Shown: positions 11,700-22,674 of the stretch, one piece after another
How positions within the stretch are numbered: the first letter of the stretch is position 1
Layout: every line of letters begins with the position of its first letter
Assembly (NCBI GenBank): GCA_029718625.1
Contig: CM056376.1
Coordinates: forward strand, 93,348,445 to 93,412,444
Source: Synaphobranchus kaupii
Taxonomy: Eukaryota > Chordata > Actinopteri > Anguilliformes > Synaphobranchidae
DNA: 64,000 bases
Direction: 5' to 3'
Notes under the pieces: model-generated
What the model was told of the DNA's origin: nothing
Databases searched by the model: none
What the model saw: the letters and a program-made list of their open reading frames with translations, nothing else
Made by a program: the position numbers and the translations under genes

Positions 11700-11815
11700 A
11701 TTATTTTCTGCCCAAACCGGGGCTGTATATATCCAATTCCCACCACAATCTGGAATGTTCAACTGTCTGCAACCGCAGTCGCATTCTATGCAGGAGCGGG
11801 CATTTCTTATAACTA
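11700..11815 (-). mobile_element. 3' part of tRNA-derived SINE family S1
   Basis: In reverse complement this matches the 3' half of the full SINE at 17431-17932: the blocks for GACAGTTG, CCAGA..TTGGATATATACAG and the CCC/GG end occur in the same order. The tRNA-like head is absent, so this is a truncated copy. Confidence 0.65.
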
Positions 11816-11829
11816 TTGGTAAAAAATAC

Positions 11830-13005
11830 AACGTGAGGAAGTCAATAGTTTTTGTTATAAAAATAGGGGCAAACATTCTGCATAGGAGGCCATAGATAGA
11901 GGGTCTTTGAAAAGAGATGTATTTTGGGGAAGGCCAATGTATCAAAAAATAATTAATCTTCTAATCTGATTTAATCAATCTAATCTCAATTATGGCTGGT
12001 TTGGTTACTTGTTATGAACTTAAATTAATCAATAATTCAAAGTTCAATATGATGACCATTTCAGAGTGCTGAACAACCTTCTTTCCCGATGTAATGATAC
12101 CTTGGAGGTTCTCACACACACAATTCCATATCACCCAATTCACCCAATAAAGATTGGCCCCAAAGTAGTACCTTTGCTTATGCTTTTATAAACCCCACAT
12201 TATGTATGATGTATGAGACTAAGATTAGTGGTTTCTCAGTGTGGAGAGATATATAACTCACTCCTCCCAGCCTCAGATGCAGGTTACATCACAGGCCAGC
12301 TTGAATCCATAGGCATGATTTATTGTATCTTGGGGGGGTGGGGGCAGCCTCCAGCAGTACTCATTTTGGATACTTTCCTTTTTTCTCATATAATGTTGCC
12401 GTCCATCCTGGGCCACCAAGCTAGCGCTTTAAGATGGAGGGAGCCAAACCTCTGGAGAGCACAGCCTGTTTGCATTTATCGACAACCTGTTGGGCGGGAA
12501 AGCACTTAGCTGGAGGAACGGATACGCGGTATTAAAATTGTTTTGTTCTCAGGAGCGCAGGGAGCGCGCTCACCATCATGCGGAGGCCATCTCCAAACAT
12601 CGATCCACCTGCGGGCGCCTCAGGACCTCAGCTAATCTCGCGAACAAAGTGCTTAGCGCTTAAATTACAATATCGAGGCTCTCGTTCCATGTTAAACGGC
12701 ACAATGTTGGAAAGTGCATTTTATTGTTGATGGTAATTGCCTTGGTGATTATGCAATTTTCATTTGATCCCATTTTCCTCATATTAATATTAATATCCAA
12801 AGCACTACCGTGACACTAGGCTAGAGTGTCAGCACAGATTTATTTATTTTTTGTCCATGGTAACTTTTGTTCCCTCTCATGGTGCTATGAACCTTAAAAC
12901 GATGTAGAACATTTGGGACCTGACAACCTGCACATCTGTGTCACTGCTCAGCAGGCTTGAATAACCCGCTCCTTTTATCATCTTTAAACAAATTAATAAT
13001 GCATA
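11830..13005. other. Non-coding; possible conserved element near 12655-12800
   Basis: No gene seen. The segment from about 12655 to 12800 (TTGTTGATGGTAATTGCC and following GATTATGCAATTTTCATTTG) is AT-rich, non-repetitive and dense in homeodomain/POU-like cores, the typical look of a vertebrate conserved non-coding element. This is inference. Confidence 0.3.
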
Positions 13006-13006
13006 T

Positions 13007-13009
<3 letters not shown>

Positions 13010-13042
<33 letters not shown>
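13010..13042. repeat. (CA)n microsatellite
   Basis: Uninterrupted CA dinucleotides of about 32 bases. Confidence 0.9.
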
Positions 13043-13044
<2 letters not shown>

Positions 13045-13266
13045 CATACTGGCTCGCTCAATATGTAAAGGAGAATATCTGCAGTGTGTAATTCACTTCC
13101 TGTGAGTTGCTGGGAGCAGATAGCACTCATGACATTGGGAACCCTGGATCTGGAGGAGACCTGTCCAGGGTTGGCAGGGGTTCTATTCATGTGCTACTGG
13201 ATGATAGCATTTTGATATCCTCATTGTGACACTCAACCAGCCAAGACTACACAACCATTGCAACTC

Positions 13267-13286
13267 AGAGAGAGAGAGAGAGAGAT
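13267..13286. repeat. (GA)n microsatellite
   Basis: A short uninterrupted GA run. Confidence 0.85.
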
Positions 13287-13659
13287 TACACTTGACATTT
13301 GTGACAAAGACATCCATTCATAAAAAGAAACTACACAAAAATTTGCTTAAATTGTCAAAGGATGTTTCTTAACAGAAAATTTGAAATGGCATGTTATGCA
13401 ATAAGTAACACAATGCTATTTTTAAGCTCATGCATAAGCACGATCTGAACACCCACTCTGTTGCTCCCCAAGCGTTCTTGATTCAGTATGAGGATTCAGT
13501 ATGTTCACACAGTATCGCTCCAGTTGCAGATTGTGGGCAGATTAATTTACCAGTAATACCATACACACCATAAAGCACCTGTGACGGTACACACTTCAAC
13601 ACAACTCTGAACTAGCCCTGACTGTATACACAATGGTACAACTGCCACAACATGGTATG

Positions 13660-14028
13660 CCGTGTTAAGGCTGGTACAGAGTGTTTAAAACAGGGAGCAG
13701 ACACTTACACGGAGGGACAGTCTGCCAGATTGTCCACGGACTTTTGCCTTTCATAGTCGAGCACACTAACCCCCCTTTGTAGACTACATTTCCCATCGTT
13801 TTTGTGCTCACATTGCAAACAACAATGGCGTCCTTCATGGAAGAAGATGACGGTACGCCAAGGGTACGCGTGTAGGTGAAAACGACACGTCCGTGCAGAC
13901 ACAAAAAAGACTAGGCGGACGTTCGTTCAGCGTCCGTTTTGGGTCTGCTATGATGTAATTTAGGTCCGCGCCACCCCTGCAGACGTACATATGCATACCT
14001 TTTTTGGCGACCACGAATTGGCCTTAAG
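13660..14028. mobile_element. Possible decayed MITE (TTAAGGC termini)
   Basis: TTAAGGCTGGTAC at the left and GGCCTTAAG at the right are short inverted ends. Inside are GTCCGC/GCGGACG-type motifs and an ATGGCG start in a context that recalls fish PIF/Harbinger-related MITEs. The ends are short and no duplication is certain, so the call is weak. Confidence 0.35.
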
Positions 14029-14029
14029 C

Positions 14030-15220
14030 CTTCTCCATACGAGAAACTGAAACTGCTAAAACTTTTAGATTAGAAAATGTATGTTATGTAATTCACCTAC
14101 GGTTTCAGTTTTCTACACCCCAAATATACCCCAGCTGATTGAATGCAGCCGCAGCTTGTCTCGAGCGCGATTCTTTCCTCTCGTTTCAGTAGCAGAGATT
14201 CACTCCTCTCTGTGGCCGGCTCACTGCCAGGGCTTCCTGCCAGCCTCCATCCTGCTATGGCGGAGAAATAAACGTATGACACAAAAAAGGCAGGATCACT
14301 CTTTGTTGTCTTGTCACAAAGAAATCCAATCAACGCTTTTCCCTGTGCTGTTGCCGTCGCTGCTTCGGAATGGGAAAAAAATAAGAAATAAAAAGTTTTT
14401 TAATGATGAGGCAATTCTCACAGGTGAATGTAGCCTCAGGGTGACACACGAGCACTACTATCTTACCACCATCACACTAATGGAAAATCAACAACATGAT
14501 CATTCCACTGACCTTGACTCTCACTTCAAATTCACTCTGCTGGTATCGCATTAAGGACCCTGACGCAGTAATTTGTTAGGTAAACCCGCAGAACAGAAGT
14601 ACGTCACAGCCGTCGGTGGATAAGTTGCATTAATTAGTGTACCGCTAATTGACAGATATAGGACACCAACTCCGCACTCACCTTCCAGAGTCTCCATAGC
14701 AGCTAAATGTTTCTAGTCCATCAAACCCTGTAGAATAGTAACTATTGATCTGTGCAAGGCTAGAGAAAACAGTTGAAGAAGCATTCTAATAGAAGGCGAT
14801 TGTAGGCCTTTCACAAAAAAGTAGAAAGTTAGTTGAGAGGCAAAACAAATAAATAAAGGCGATATAGGCCACACTGTAATCATAACAGTCCTGTATGAGA
14901 AATTGGGTAATTCTGTGCAGTCGAGGAGATAATGAGGATTAGCTCAGTTTGCCACAATAACATAACAGTGTAGCAGTTAGCCCATGATTAGGCTAAAGGC
15001 ATACTTGTATGACTGAGGTGACCTAAGAGTGCAATGTAGAGTAATTCTTACATCCGAAAGGCCAAAACATATATTAATTGTGGTAGACACCACAAAAGTT
15101 TTTCCTTGGTATTTTTAGTTGAACAGGTAACATAGAAGATGCAATCTTCTGCGGGAAAACAGGCGGAAAATTTTTCTTTTACAAATCGAGAAGAAGAGAG
15201 GCCAGCATTATTTGTTTGTT
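14030..15220. other. Non-coding; paired SOX-like sites near 14295-14325
   Basis: No gene is supported. Near 14301-14322 the sequence CTTTGTTGTCTTGTCACAAAG places two SOX-type cores (CTTTGT and ACAAAG) in inverted orientation about 9 bp apart, a possible dimer site. Other open frames here lack domains. Confidence 0.3.
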
Positions 15221-15224
15221 GCAT

Positions 15225-15332
15225 GGTGGGCGAGTGGTAACCTGGCTAACGCGGTGACGTGGTCAAGCAGCACCAAGCTGACCCACTACCTCTGGGAAGG
15301 CTGTCATTGTTTGTGTAATATGGCCCGGTCTG
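15225..15332 (+). repeat. Dispersed repeat Q, copy 1
   Basis: The segment TAACCTGGCTAAC, TGACGTGGTCA, GCAGCACCAAGCTG and TCTGGGAAGGCTGTCATTG recurs in inverted orientation near 39795-39886 with few changes. The family is unclassified. Confidence 0.7.
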
Positions 15333-15334
15333 TA

Positions 15335-16430
15335 TCTTCACAGAACAGATTGGGCCGTGCCCGACATGGTCTCAACAAGTCGGGGACAAATGCCATGAAA
15401 AGAGACCCCTTAGTCTTCACTCCGTTGCGGGATCATCACCCTCTCCTCCTCCTCCTGCTCTCTCCACCTGCAGTTAATCCTCCTGCTCGGCACGGAAGAG
15501 TCTCTCCAAAGTCTCTCTTTGATGGGAATGAACACTTCTCTGAATGCCAAGTGTGCCCTCGGGGAGCACAAAGGGGAGAACACGAAGGGGCTCGAGGGCG
15601 AGCGCTAGCGACAGGAAGAGCACGTTCGTAAAACACGCGTAAAACTGAAAAATAACTCCTCTGAAAAACATCTTTAACACTTTAGAATACGAGATACATT
15701 TACAGCACAGCAACGGTGCATATTGTAAACTCATGCGATATTTTTATAACACATTCGCTAACATTTATTACAGTTTTGCCATGTGTAATTTAATCATTCG
15801 GCAGACGCCTTTAGCAAAAGCGACTTAAAAAAGCGCATTTAACATGGTTAACTACGACGGTAAAGCTAAAGATAGAGGCAATGTTACAATCAATTAAGCG
15901 CCACCGTCAACTTACATGCCTGAAGACCTGCCTTATGCCTTCATCATTGAGTTATCTGTTAATGGTGTATGGCGTAGTTATTCATGCGTTATTAAGCAAG
16001 CAGTATTGCAGACAGTTTACCATTGAACATGATTCCTTCAATTTATTTATTCATGTGGTGACATAATTCATAAAGAGCACAGAATTACTGTTTAGATTAA
16101 TGCTATTCAACTTAAAGGGACTTTCTCTTTAAAAAATCAAATCTATCCAAATTGTTTTGCCTGTTTTTACTGTGTCCTCAACTTGGAAAGTCCAGATGCC
16201 CAACCCAACCCTGAAAATCCTCCCTCGAAATGGGACAGCGCAGATGTGTCCTCAAAAGTGCATGCTTCCACTGCACACTCTATTTAGTCCTCCAGCTGAG
16301 CTGCACAGTCATTAGCCCCTTTTCCACCGGGTTGTAGGAACTAAAGAGGGCCACAACGGAGACTAAAACGGATCCTGGAGCGTGTTCGTGTTTGCTTTCT
16401 CACCACACCTCGAGACCTGTGCAGATTAGG
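15335..16430. other. Non-coding; L2-like tail fragment near 15795-15835
   Basis: ATTCGGCAGACGCCTTTAGC followed by AAAAGCGACTTAAA matches, in reverse complement, the L2-type 3' tail shared by many fish SINEs. The remainder shows no feature. The GC-rich open frames at 15430-15640 overlap each other on both strands and have no domain. Confidence 0.4.
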
Positions 16431-16520
16431 CAAAGTGGGAAGTGATGGGGGGGGGGGGCACTGTTTAACTGAGTGGTATATGCCCAGTTCAACTAAACAC
16501 ATAGAAATCTTTCAGCCTGC

Positions 16521-16752
16521 GGGTCAGGAACAGGTGTGGGGGCCCGCAGATGGCGCGGGGGCCCGCGTTCAGGGCAAGGCGCTCAGCCTCGGGGTCAGGG
16601 ACAGATGTGGGGGCCCGCGGATGGCGTGGGGGCTCGCGGTCAGGGTCAGGCGCTCAGCCTGGGGGTCAGGAACAGGTGCGGGGCCCCGTGGATGGTGCGG
16701 GGGCCTGCGGTCAGGGCCAGGCGCTCAGCCTGGGGGTCAGGCGCTCAGCCTG
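16521..16752. repeat. 71-bp minisatellite, 3.3 copies
   Basis: Units start at 16521, 16592, 16663 and 16734 (partial), each with GGGTCAGG, GGGGGCCCGC-type and GGCGCTCAGCCT blocks. The period is not a multiple of three, so each unit is read in a new frame and the overlapping open frames are not evidence of coding. It lies at the 3' side of a probable minus-strand LTR. Confidence 0.9.
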
Positions 16753-17187
16753 TGAGGAGAAAGGGAGCCGGGAAGGAACAAGGGAGCCTTGGAGGAACGA
16801 GGGGGTCTGAGATGGAGCTGCCAGGGAACAGAGGACTAGACATGAATGAACATGGAGGGAAGGGTGAAACTAACAAAACAAAGACTTGACCTCGAGGCAA
16901 ACTAAGGTAAGCCACACTGGACGAGACATAAGAGCATGACGGGACCGAGGCGCTAAAGACAAGCTAAACCACAAGACGGTCTGGCCTCGAACAAAGGAAT
17001 GGGGCAGGTTAAATACAGAACTTGATGAGGAAACAATGAGGAACAGGTGGGGCACTTAACAAGAGAAACGAGTGGAAACACAACACATGTGCGGGTGGAA
17101 GGAGAAACACAAGGTAAAGGGCGAGAGGGAAAACACAGGGAGGAAGGCCAGACAAACGGAAAACCAGACACGGAAGGAGACATGACA
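16521..17187 (-). mobile_element. Probable LTR, minus strand, 3' limit uncertain
   Basis: Read on the minus strand the sequence begins TGTCATGTCTCC at 17187, close to the TGTCATGG start of the LTRs at 4.0 and 20.5 kb. It has CACCTG (complement of 17044-17049) upstream of a TATTTAA box (complement of 17009-17015) and then T/C-rich transcribed-region sequence. I could not find the matching CA end or a duplicated target, so the 3' limit is provisional and the call rests on layout. Confidence 0.45.
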
Positions 17188-17430
17188 TACAGTCTATGGT
17201 TAAGACGCAGAATTAGTGGTAGCAGGCAATCGCGTGTAAGATGCGCAAATGTGTTGTCAACTGTTTAAAACTTGCACCTCGTCCTTGTGAGTTGTGACTA
17301 CATTTTTCCGTCACATCAAAAGGCAAAATATAGTTATTTAAAAATGTCAGTAAAACAAACAATCTAGAGTGAAATATTTAAGGCTATCACAATGTACAAT
17401 ATGAAATGACAAAATATTGAAAATGACCTC

Positions 17431-17932
17431 ATGAGGGCTGCTGGATGGCTCATTCGGATTAAGGAACAACGCTGTGGTGCGTGGATGAGCCTCACGGCCT
17501 CGGATCGAATCCAGACTGTGCCAGTGCCGACTGTGTCCGATAGCCCCACAGGAAGATGTACGACTGGTGCCTGCCTCGCCCAGGGTATGGGAGGGTTCAG
17601 TTGGACAGGGATCCGCGTTTCATCACTCTTGAGCGACCCACACTGGCAGATAAGGGTGCTCCTAAGACTACATGTCAAAGCCGCATATGAAAGGTCTTCC
17701 GCCGACACCGACACCGCTCTGTGCGAGCTTTTCTGTGGTCTGTAAAACAAAACAAAAAAAGATGCTGTTTGAGGTGTCAGGGATGTTTTGGAGGAGAACC
17801 GTGGATGTCCCAGCTCTCCAGAACTGGCAGGGTGGTTTGCACATGCAACGTGGCTGCGGTTGTAGACAGTTGGATATTCCAGAAATTGGATATATACAGC
17901 CCCAGGATTGGCGGGAAATGTTATTTTAATAA
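17431..17932 (+). mobile_element. Full-length tRNA-derived SINE (family S1)
   Basis: An RNA polymerase III split promoter is visible: an A-box-like GGATGGCTCATTCGG at 17443-17457 and a B-box GGATCGAATCC at 17502-17512, about 50 bp apart as in tRNA genes. A tRNA-unrelated body follows, and the 3' tail ends in CCAGGATTGGCGGGAAA. Related copies occur in reverse at 49700-50095 and 11700-11815. An A-rich run sits at about 17743-17760 inside the body, which may mark a junction between two modules. Confidence 0.75.
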
Positions 17933-17939
17933 AAGAAAG

Positions 17940-18550
17940 GAAATTATGCATGGCTTATGATTGATTACTTACAGTATACAATCTTTTTACACCTATGGAA
18001 GCAGAACAGCAAACAAATTGTGAAAACTGTGAAAACATCAAAGGGAACTTAAAGCAGAGTCTGTCTCAGTCCTTTTACAAAAGGAAAGAAGAAGACCTGA
18101 ACTGCATGTTAAGTTTAATTAGCTGTCGCCAAATGAGCTGGTGGCATCCGAGTGCCTTGACATTGAACGAACCACGGGATGTGTGAATTTAAAAAAGATA
18201 TTATTATTTTGTACCATGGAAAATGGGTACTGTCAAAATTCAGTGGGTTGGCTGGTTTGATCTGATGTCCGTCAGTGTAAAACTCCTGCAGTCATGTTAA
18301 TTTGCCCCACTGGCTTAATGTCTATAAGATGGCTGCAGTCTCCTCTGTGCCAGTGTGCTCTGTTTGAGTCCGAGGAGTTTCCAAGGTGGACGTGGCTGTG
18401 AATGAAATCTGAGAATCTAAACCAAGCTCCTGAGTGGAACTAAAAAAAAAAAAGAAGATTGTTGCTTTCTAAGAGAGTGAGAACTGAGTTAATAGTTTTC
18501 TATCCGGAGCCCTCTAGCAGCTGCTGACACAGGGCTGACAGGCATAATTG
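17940..18550. other. Non-coding, nothing recognised
   Basis: No repeat or coding feature that I can support. Confidence 0.4.
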
Positions 18551-18552
18551 AA

Positions 18553-18585
18553 AGTAAAGCGTTTGATGACAGGTCTACGGCGAGC
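18553..18585 (+). repeat. 33-bp duplicated sequence, copy 1
   Basis: The 33 bases containing AAGCGTTTGATGACAGGTCT are found again at 20035-20067 with one difference (C/T at the 24th base). Flanks are unrelated. TGACAG is a TALE (Meis/Prep) core; any binding role is inference. Confidence 0.85.
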
Positions 18586-18589
18586 CGCA

Positions 18590-20030
18590 GAACCAACAGG
18601 TACTTGGGGTGACGTAGAGCTGGCAGGTCTGTTTGCACCTGCCAGAGCCCCGAGGCAGACAAGAGGACAGTGCGAAACACAGACTGCGGCTCCCAGCCCA
18701 TCTGGAAACAGGCAGAAGGGAAGTGAAGAAAATAATTCAGCGAGGTGGCAAAAGAGGTGGGAAAAGAATCCATCGCGCTGAACTTTGTGTTTGTTGGACT
18801 AAAGCAGTGGTAAATGAATGCAAAGCAGCTCTCCAGAATTTGTTTACTCCTCAGAGTCTATATAGGTGCGCACAGATACCCATGACATTGCCCATTTTGA
18901 AAAGCTGAGATCCTTTCTCCAGACAACTGTTTTGCTTCAATGACAAAGCCAGTCTCCTTACCAGTCAGTACGTGTTCTCAGACTGAGATTCTCAGACACA
19001 GAATCTCTTGTCTGGTCAACTGAGAGACCATTTAAGTTTTGTTTTTATTTTATGTTTCCCCCTCCGGTACTCAGATTTTGTAAAATAACCACTGAACATG
19101 GGGAAAAAAACAACAAATCATGTGACCTGGGGACCTAACAAAAATCAGTTGTTGGTGAATTTTTCCATTCATGGAGAGAGTTAAGACTTGCTGCGAAACA
19201 GTGCTGTGAGAGTGCTTCCATTTTGAGTTTAAAATTCAAAATCACAGACTTCAAATGATCGAATAAATAAATCAGAGGTAAAGTAATAAGGGGCTGACGC
19301 TGCTGCATTTAGACAAAAGCATTAGCCTGTGCCCTCTGAAAGTACTGGGTCAGTGAGTGGCTGAACCAAGACAAGCAATAAGATGGCCAGACACTACGAT
19401 GCTGGGCATTACATACATTGAGTGCCCTAGATTTCTTTGCATAATGTGTCCTGCCAAATATCCAACTCGCTCCTATGCCCTTAGTTTAATTTTGCATGGA
19501 TCACGCCTGAATGTATCCACCTGAAATTATTGGTTATCATCAGGAAACTTCAATAAAGTGATGGTATTAATAAGGGATATACACCAAAGTCTGTTCAATG
19601 AGAGTGATGTTTACATGAAGAAAAGTTCATGTAAACAGCACTAGTCCAGTGCTATTTTCTGCACAATCAAATTAAATTCAAGTTTCATTCACTACGCTTG
19701 CATTCAAGTTGGCAACACTACACTTGCATTGTGTCAGGAAAGCCATCATTCTCCACAAGGCTGTAGAGATGGAGGGAAGTCTCATGAGTGTGAAAGGGAA
19801 TGGCAATAGAATGGGTGTCGGGATTAATAATGGATTGTCAAGGCAAGTTAAAGTCTGAGTGCTTTTTCTCTCCGCCAGACTCAGGCGCATGGATAAAAAT
19901 CAACTGTAAGAATCGATTCCAACAGCCTAAATCAATGCATTAGACTTGTTACCTTCCATGTATCAATATGAACTGTTACACCCATTCTTATGTTGTAATG
20001 AGCCACCTGATATAGCTTGATTCTCTGCAG
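18590..20030. other. Non-coding, nothing recognised
   Basis: Mixed AT-rich sequence between the two copies of the 33-bp duplication. No coding or RNA feature is supported. Confidence 0.4.
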
Positions 20031-20034
20031 CATC

Positions 20035-20067
20035 AGTAAAGCGTTTGATGACAGGTCTATGGCGAGC
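20035..20067 (+). repeat. 33-bp duplicated sequence, copy 2
   Basis: Matches 18553-18585 at 32 of 33 positions, in the same orientation. Confidence 0.85.
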
Positions 20068-21128
20068 TGGTTATCAGTTATTTTTATATTATTTCTGCTT
20101 GGTTAGTAATTGCAAAGCAAAGTCCTGCTTACTGGTTTGCAGGAAGACAATCTGATACAAAAGCAAAGGCTTGTTTTAAGCTAGCTGTTTATATCGTAGC
20201 ATGTTGTACAGTATAGGTCTACTGTAGACAGAGTGTCACTTGTTTACTTCCATTTCAGAGTCACAGATCGTGCCACCAAATGCAAGCTCTGTGGCTTCAC
20301 TTTTTTATAGGGATTTTGAGGCTGTTAGGGTTTTCAGTTTCCAGTAAGTCTTTTTACAGTTTATGGTCATTGTGCTGATCCCATCCCCACAGACAGGGAT
20401 CAATTAAGTCTTAAATTATTTTGACCACAATAAAGGATGTACAAACAAAATAGAAACATATTCCAGTTTAAACAAAAAGTAGAATTTGTTTTTACCTCAT
20501 AACTAAAGCTAATTGTTGGTATTACTGTCATGGTTTGTGACCCTTTTTCCCTTGCGGTCGGTTTCCTTGGTAGCCATGCAAGGGCGCTGCCCTTTTAGTG
20601 GATGTTTGCTCCGCCCCGTCTTGATTGCGGAGCTTCTCTCGGCATCACACCTGTGCGTGGTTACCCTAGAGCTATTTAAGCCCATGTTTTCCTCCGTTCT
20701 GGGCTTCGATATTAATTTGTATTGTCTGGCATTATTTGCTCTGTTTTGTGTGTGGTATTATTTTGCTCTTTGATTGCTTAGCCAGTATGATTAGGTCTAG
20801 GTTTTTTAGGAGACCATTTTTGCTCCAGTGTTATATTGGAGTAATGCGGGACTTGCCTTTGTGGATATATTAGGACTCTTCCCCCCTGGCTCTTTTCTGT
20901 CTCTGCTTCCTGGTCTTTCCTTTCTTCCCTTGCCTAGACCTTTTGCCTTCTCTGTCTCTTCCTCCTCTCTCTGTCTGCTTTCTTCCATGAAAGCGAGAGG
21001 AGTCTTTGTTTGTTTGTGGGTGTATTTGTATAGTCATTTCTTACTAAGAGACGGGCGTTTTTATCGTACTGACAGGCAGGGCGTTATTTATTCTGAGAGG
21101 CAGGGCGTGTATTTTCTATTTAAGCTTG

Positions 21129-21338
21129 CGTTAGTCTTTTAGCCGGTAAATGTCCAGTGCATCTGTCCTGTTCGTCCTTCGGTACCTGTCTCCGTACATG
21201 GAACTTTTGGCGATTTTGTTCAGAACTGTATTTCTGTTTCGTCATTCGGTACATGTCTTCCTATAGGGAAGACTGGGCGATGTTGTGGACATATTTGTGT
21301 GTGACTGCGAGTCTCTGAAAGTAGCCTTGGAACGTTAG
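21129..21338 (+). repeat. LTR-internal duplication a, copy 1
   Basis: About 210 bp, repeated 504 bp downstream at 21633-21842 with few differences. Shared blocks include GGTACCTGTCTCCGTACATG and GGGCGATGTTGTGGACAT. Confidence 0.85.
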
Positions 21339-21632
21339 TTCTCGGTTCCTTTCGCCTCGTTACATTCCCCTTTACTGAGAGGCTAGGGCATGTATTTTCT
21401 ACTAAGCTTGTGTTAGTCATTTTGCTAGTAAAGGTATGGGACGGCGGTTTACCGGCGGCTCGCCTGTAAAATGTTTTTCTCTCCTGGGAGATCGGGCGTT
21501 TACCCCCTTTATGTTTTCTGCGTGGGACTACGAGCTTATGGAAGTAGCCGTGGAACATTGGATCTCTGTTCCTGTCGCCTCGTTACATTCCTCTTTACGG
21601 AGAGGTAGGGCGTTTATTTTCTACTAATCTCA

Positions 21633-21842
21633 CGTTAGTCTTTTAGCCGGTAAATGTCCGGTGCAGCCTGTCCTGTTCTTTCCTTTCGGTACCTGTCTCC
21701 GTACATGGAGCTTTTGCCGATTTTGTTCGTAACTGTAGTTCTGTTTCGTCCTTCGGTACATGTCTTCCTATAGGGAGAATGGGCGATGTTGTGGACATGT
21801 TTGCATGTGACTGCGAGTCTGAGAGTAGCCTTGGAACGTTAG
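21633..21842 (+). repeat. LTR-internal duplication a, copy 2
   Basis: Second copy of the segment at 21129-21338. Small indels distinguish the two (GAGTCTCTGAAAGTAG versus GAGTCTGAGAGTAG). Confidence 0.85.
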
Positions 21843-21960
21843 ATCTCTGTTCCTTTCGCCTCCTCGTATACTATCTCGTATTATTTTGCAGGGTTTGTTG
21901 GCTGTGTGTTTTATTTGTACCTTTTATGCTACTCGCCTATTCTAACGCCTCATTACTGAG

Positions 21961-22195
21961 GCAGGGAGTTTATTATTGCTGGCTCTTTTGTTACTTAGCT
22001 TGTAGAGGTATGGGACCGCAGATCTCTGCTCTATTCGCCTGTAAAATGTTTCTCTCTCCTGGGAGATCGGGCGTTCACGCTTTTACTGAGTTACTTAGCT
22101 CGTAGAAGTATAGGGTAGCAGTTATTTGTTCCATTTGCCTTGTTTGGTTTTCTTACTGTGAAACCAGGCGTTTGTGCTTCTACTCATTTGCGTGT
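21961..22195 (+). repeat. LTR-internal duplication b, copy 1
   Basis: About 235 bp, repeated 322 bp downstream. It carries GGTATGGGACCGCAGATCTC and CTCCTGGGAGATCGGGCGTT. Confidence 0.85.
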
Positions 22196-22282
22196 TACAG
22201 TGAGTCGGTTTGTAGCTTCGGTACGTTTGGTGTGTTATTTGTGCCATTATGCTACTCGCCTGTTATGCGTCTCGTTACAGAG

Positions 22283-22517
22283 GCAGGGCGTTTATTATTC
22301 CTGGCTCTTTAGTTACTTAGCTCGTAGAGGTATGGGACCGCAGATCTCTGCTCTATTCGCCTGTAAAATGTTTCTCTCTCCTGGGAGATCGGGCGTTCAC
22401 GCTTTTACTGAGTTACTTAGCTCGTAGATGTATAGGGTAGCAGTTCTTTGTTCCGTTAGCCTTGTTTGGTTTTCTTACTGAGAAACCTGGCGTTTGCGCT
22501 TCTACTCATTGGTGTGT
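22283..22517 (+). repeat. LTR-internal duplication b, copy 2
   Basis: Second copy of 21961-22195. The two are nearly identical over the first 150 bases. Confidence 0.85.
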
Positions 22518-22674
22518 GACAGTGAGCCGGTTAGTAGTTTGGTACGTGTGTTCCCTGTCTTGTCTCCTTCCCTTAATTACGGGGTTTCCCGTCCTAGTGG
22601 CCTAGTGCTTAATGAATCCCCCTTGCTGTGTTTGGCCCCTCCTACCTCACACGTCACGCCACCATTACAATTAG

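Larger units (their letters stand above)
20526..22669 (+). mobile_element. Long solo LTR (Gypsy-like), 2.14 kb, with internal duplications
   Basis: It starts TGTCATGG and ends CCATTACA, the same termini as the LTR at 4006-4789. The flanks are ATTAC on the left (20521-20525) and ATTAG on the right (22670-22674), a 5-bp duplication with one mismatch. CACCTGTGCGTGG near 20648 precedes a TATTTAAG box near 20673, as in the shorter LTR. The extra length lies downstream of the TATA box and comes largely from segmental duplications. No internal retrotransposon coding remains, so it is a solo LTR. The short open frames inside are not credible genes. Confidence 0.8.

Noticed and set aside
15430..15640. 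GC-rich open frames as a coding exon or CpG-island promoter
   Set aside because: Frames overlap on both strands without a domain, and CpG density is limited to a short patch.
17443..17512. Functional tRNA gene
   Set aside because: A- and B-box-like motifs are present but no cloverleaf with a proper acceptor stem; the context is a SINE.
17364..17951. 195-codon minus-strand ORF
   Set aside because: It is the complement of the tRNA-derived SINE at 17431-17932.
20526..22669. Two separate LTRs forming one full retrotransposon
   Set aside because: There is no gag or pol between the repeats, and the repeated segments are internal, not terminal.
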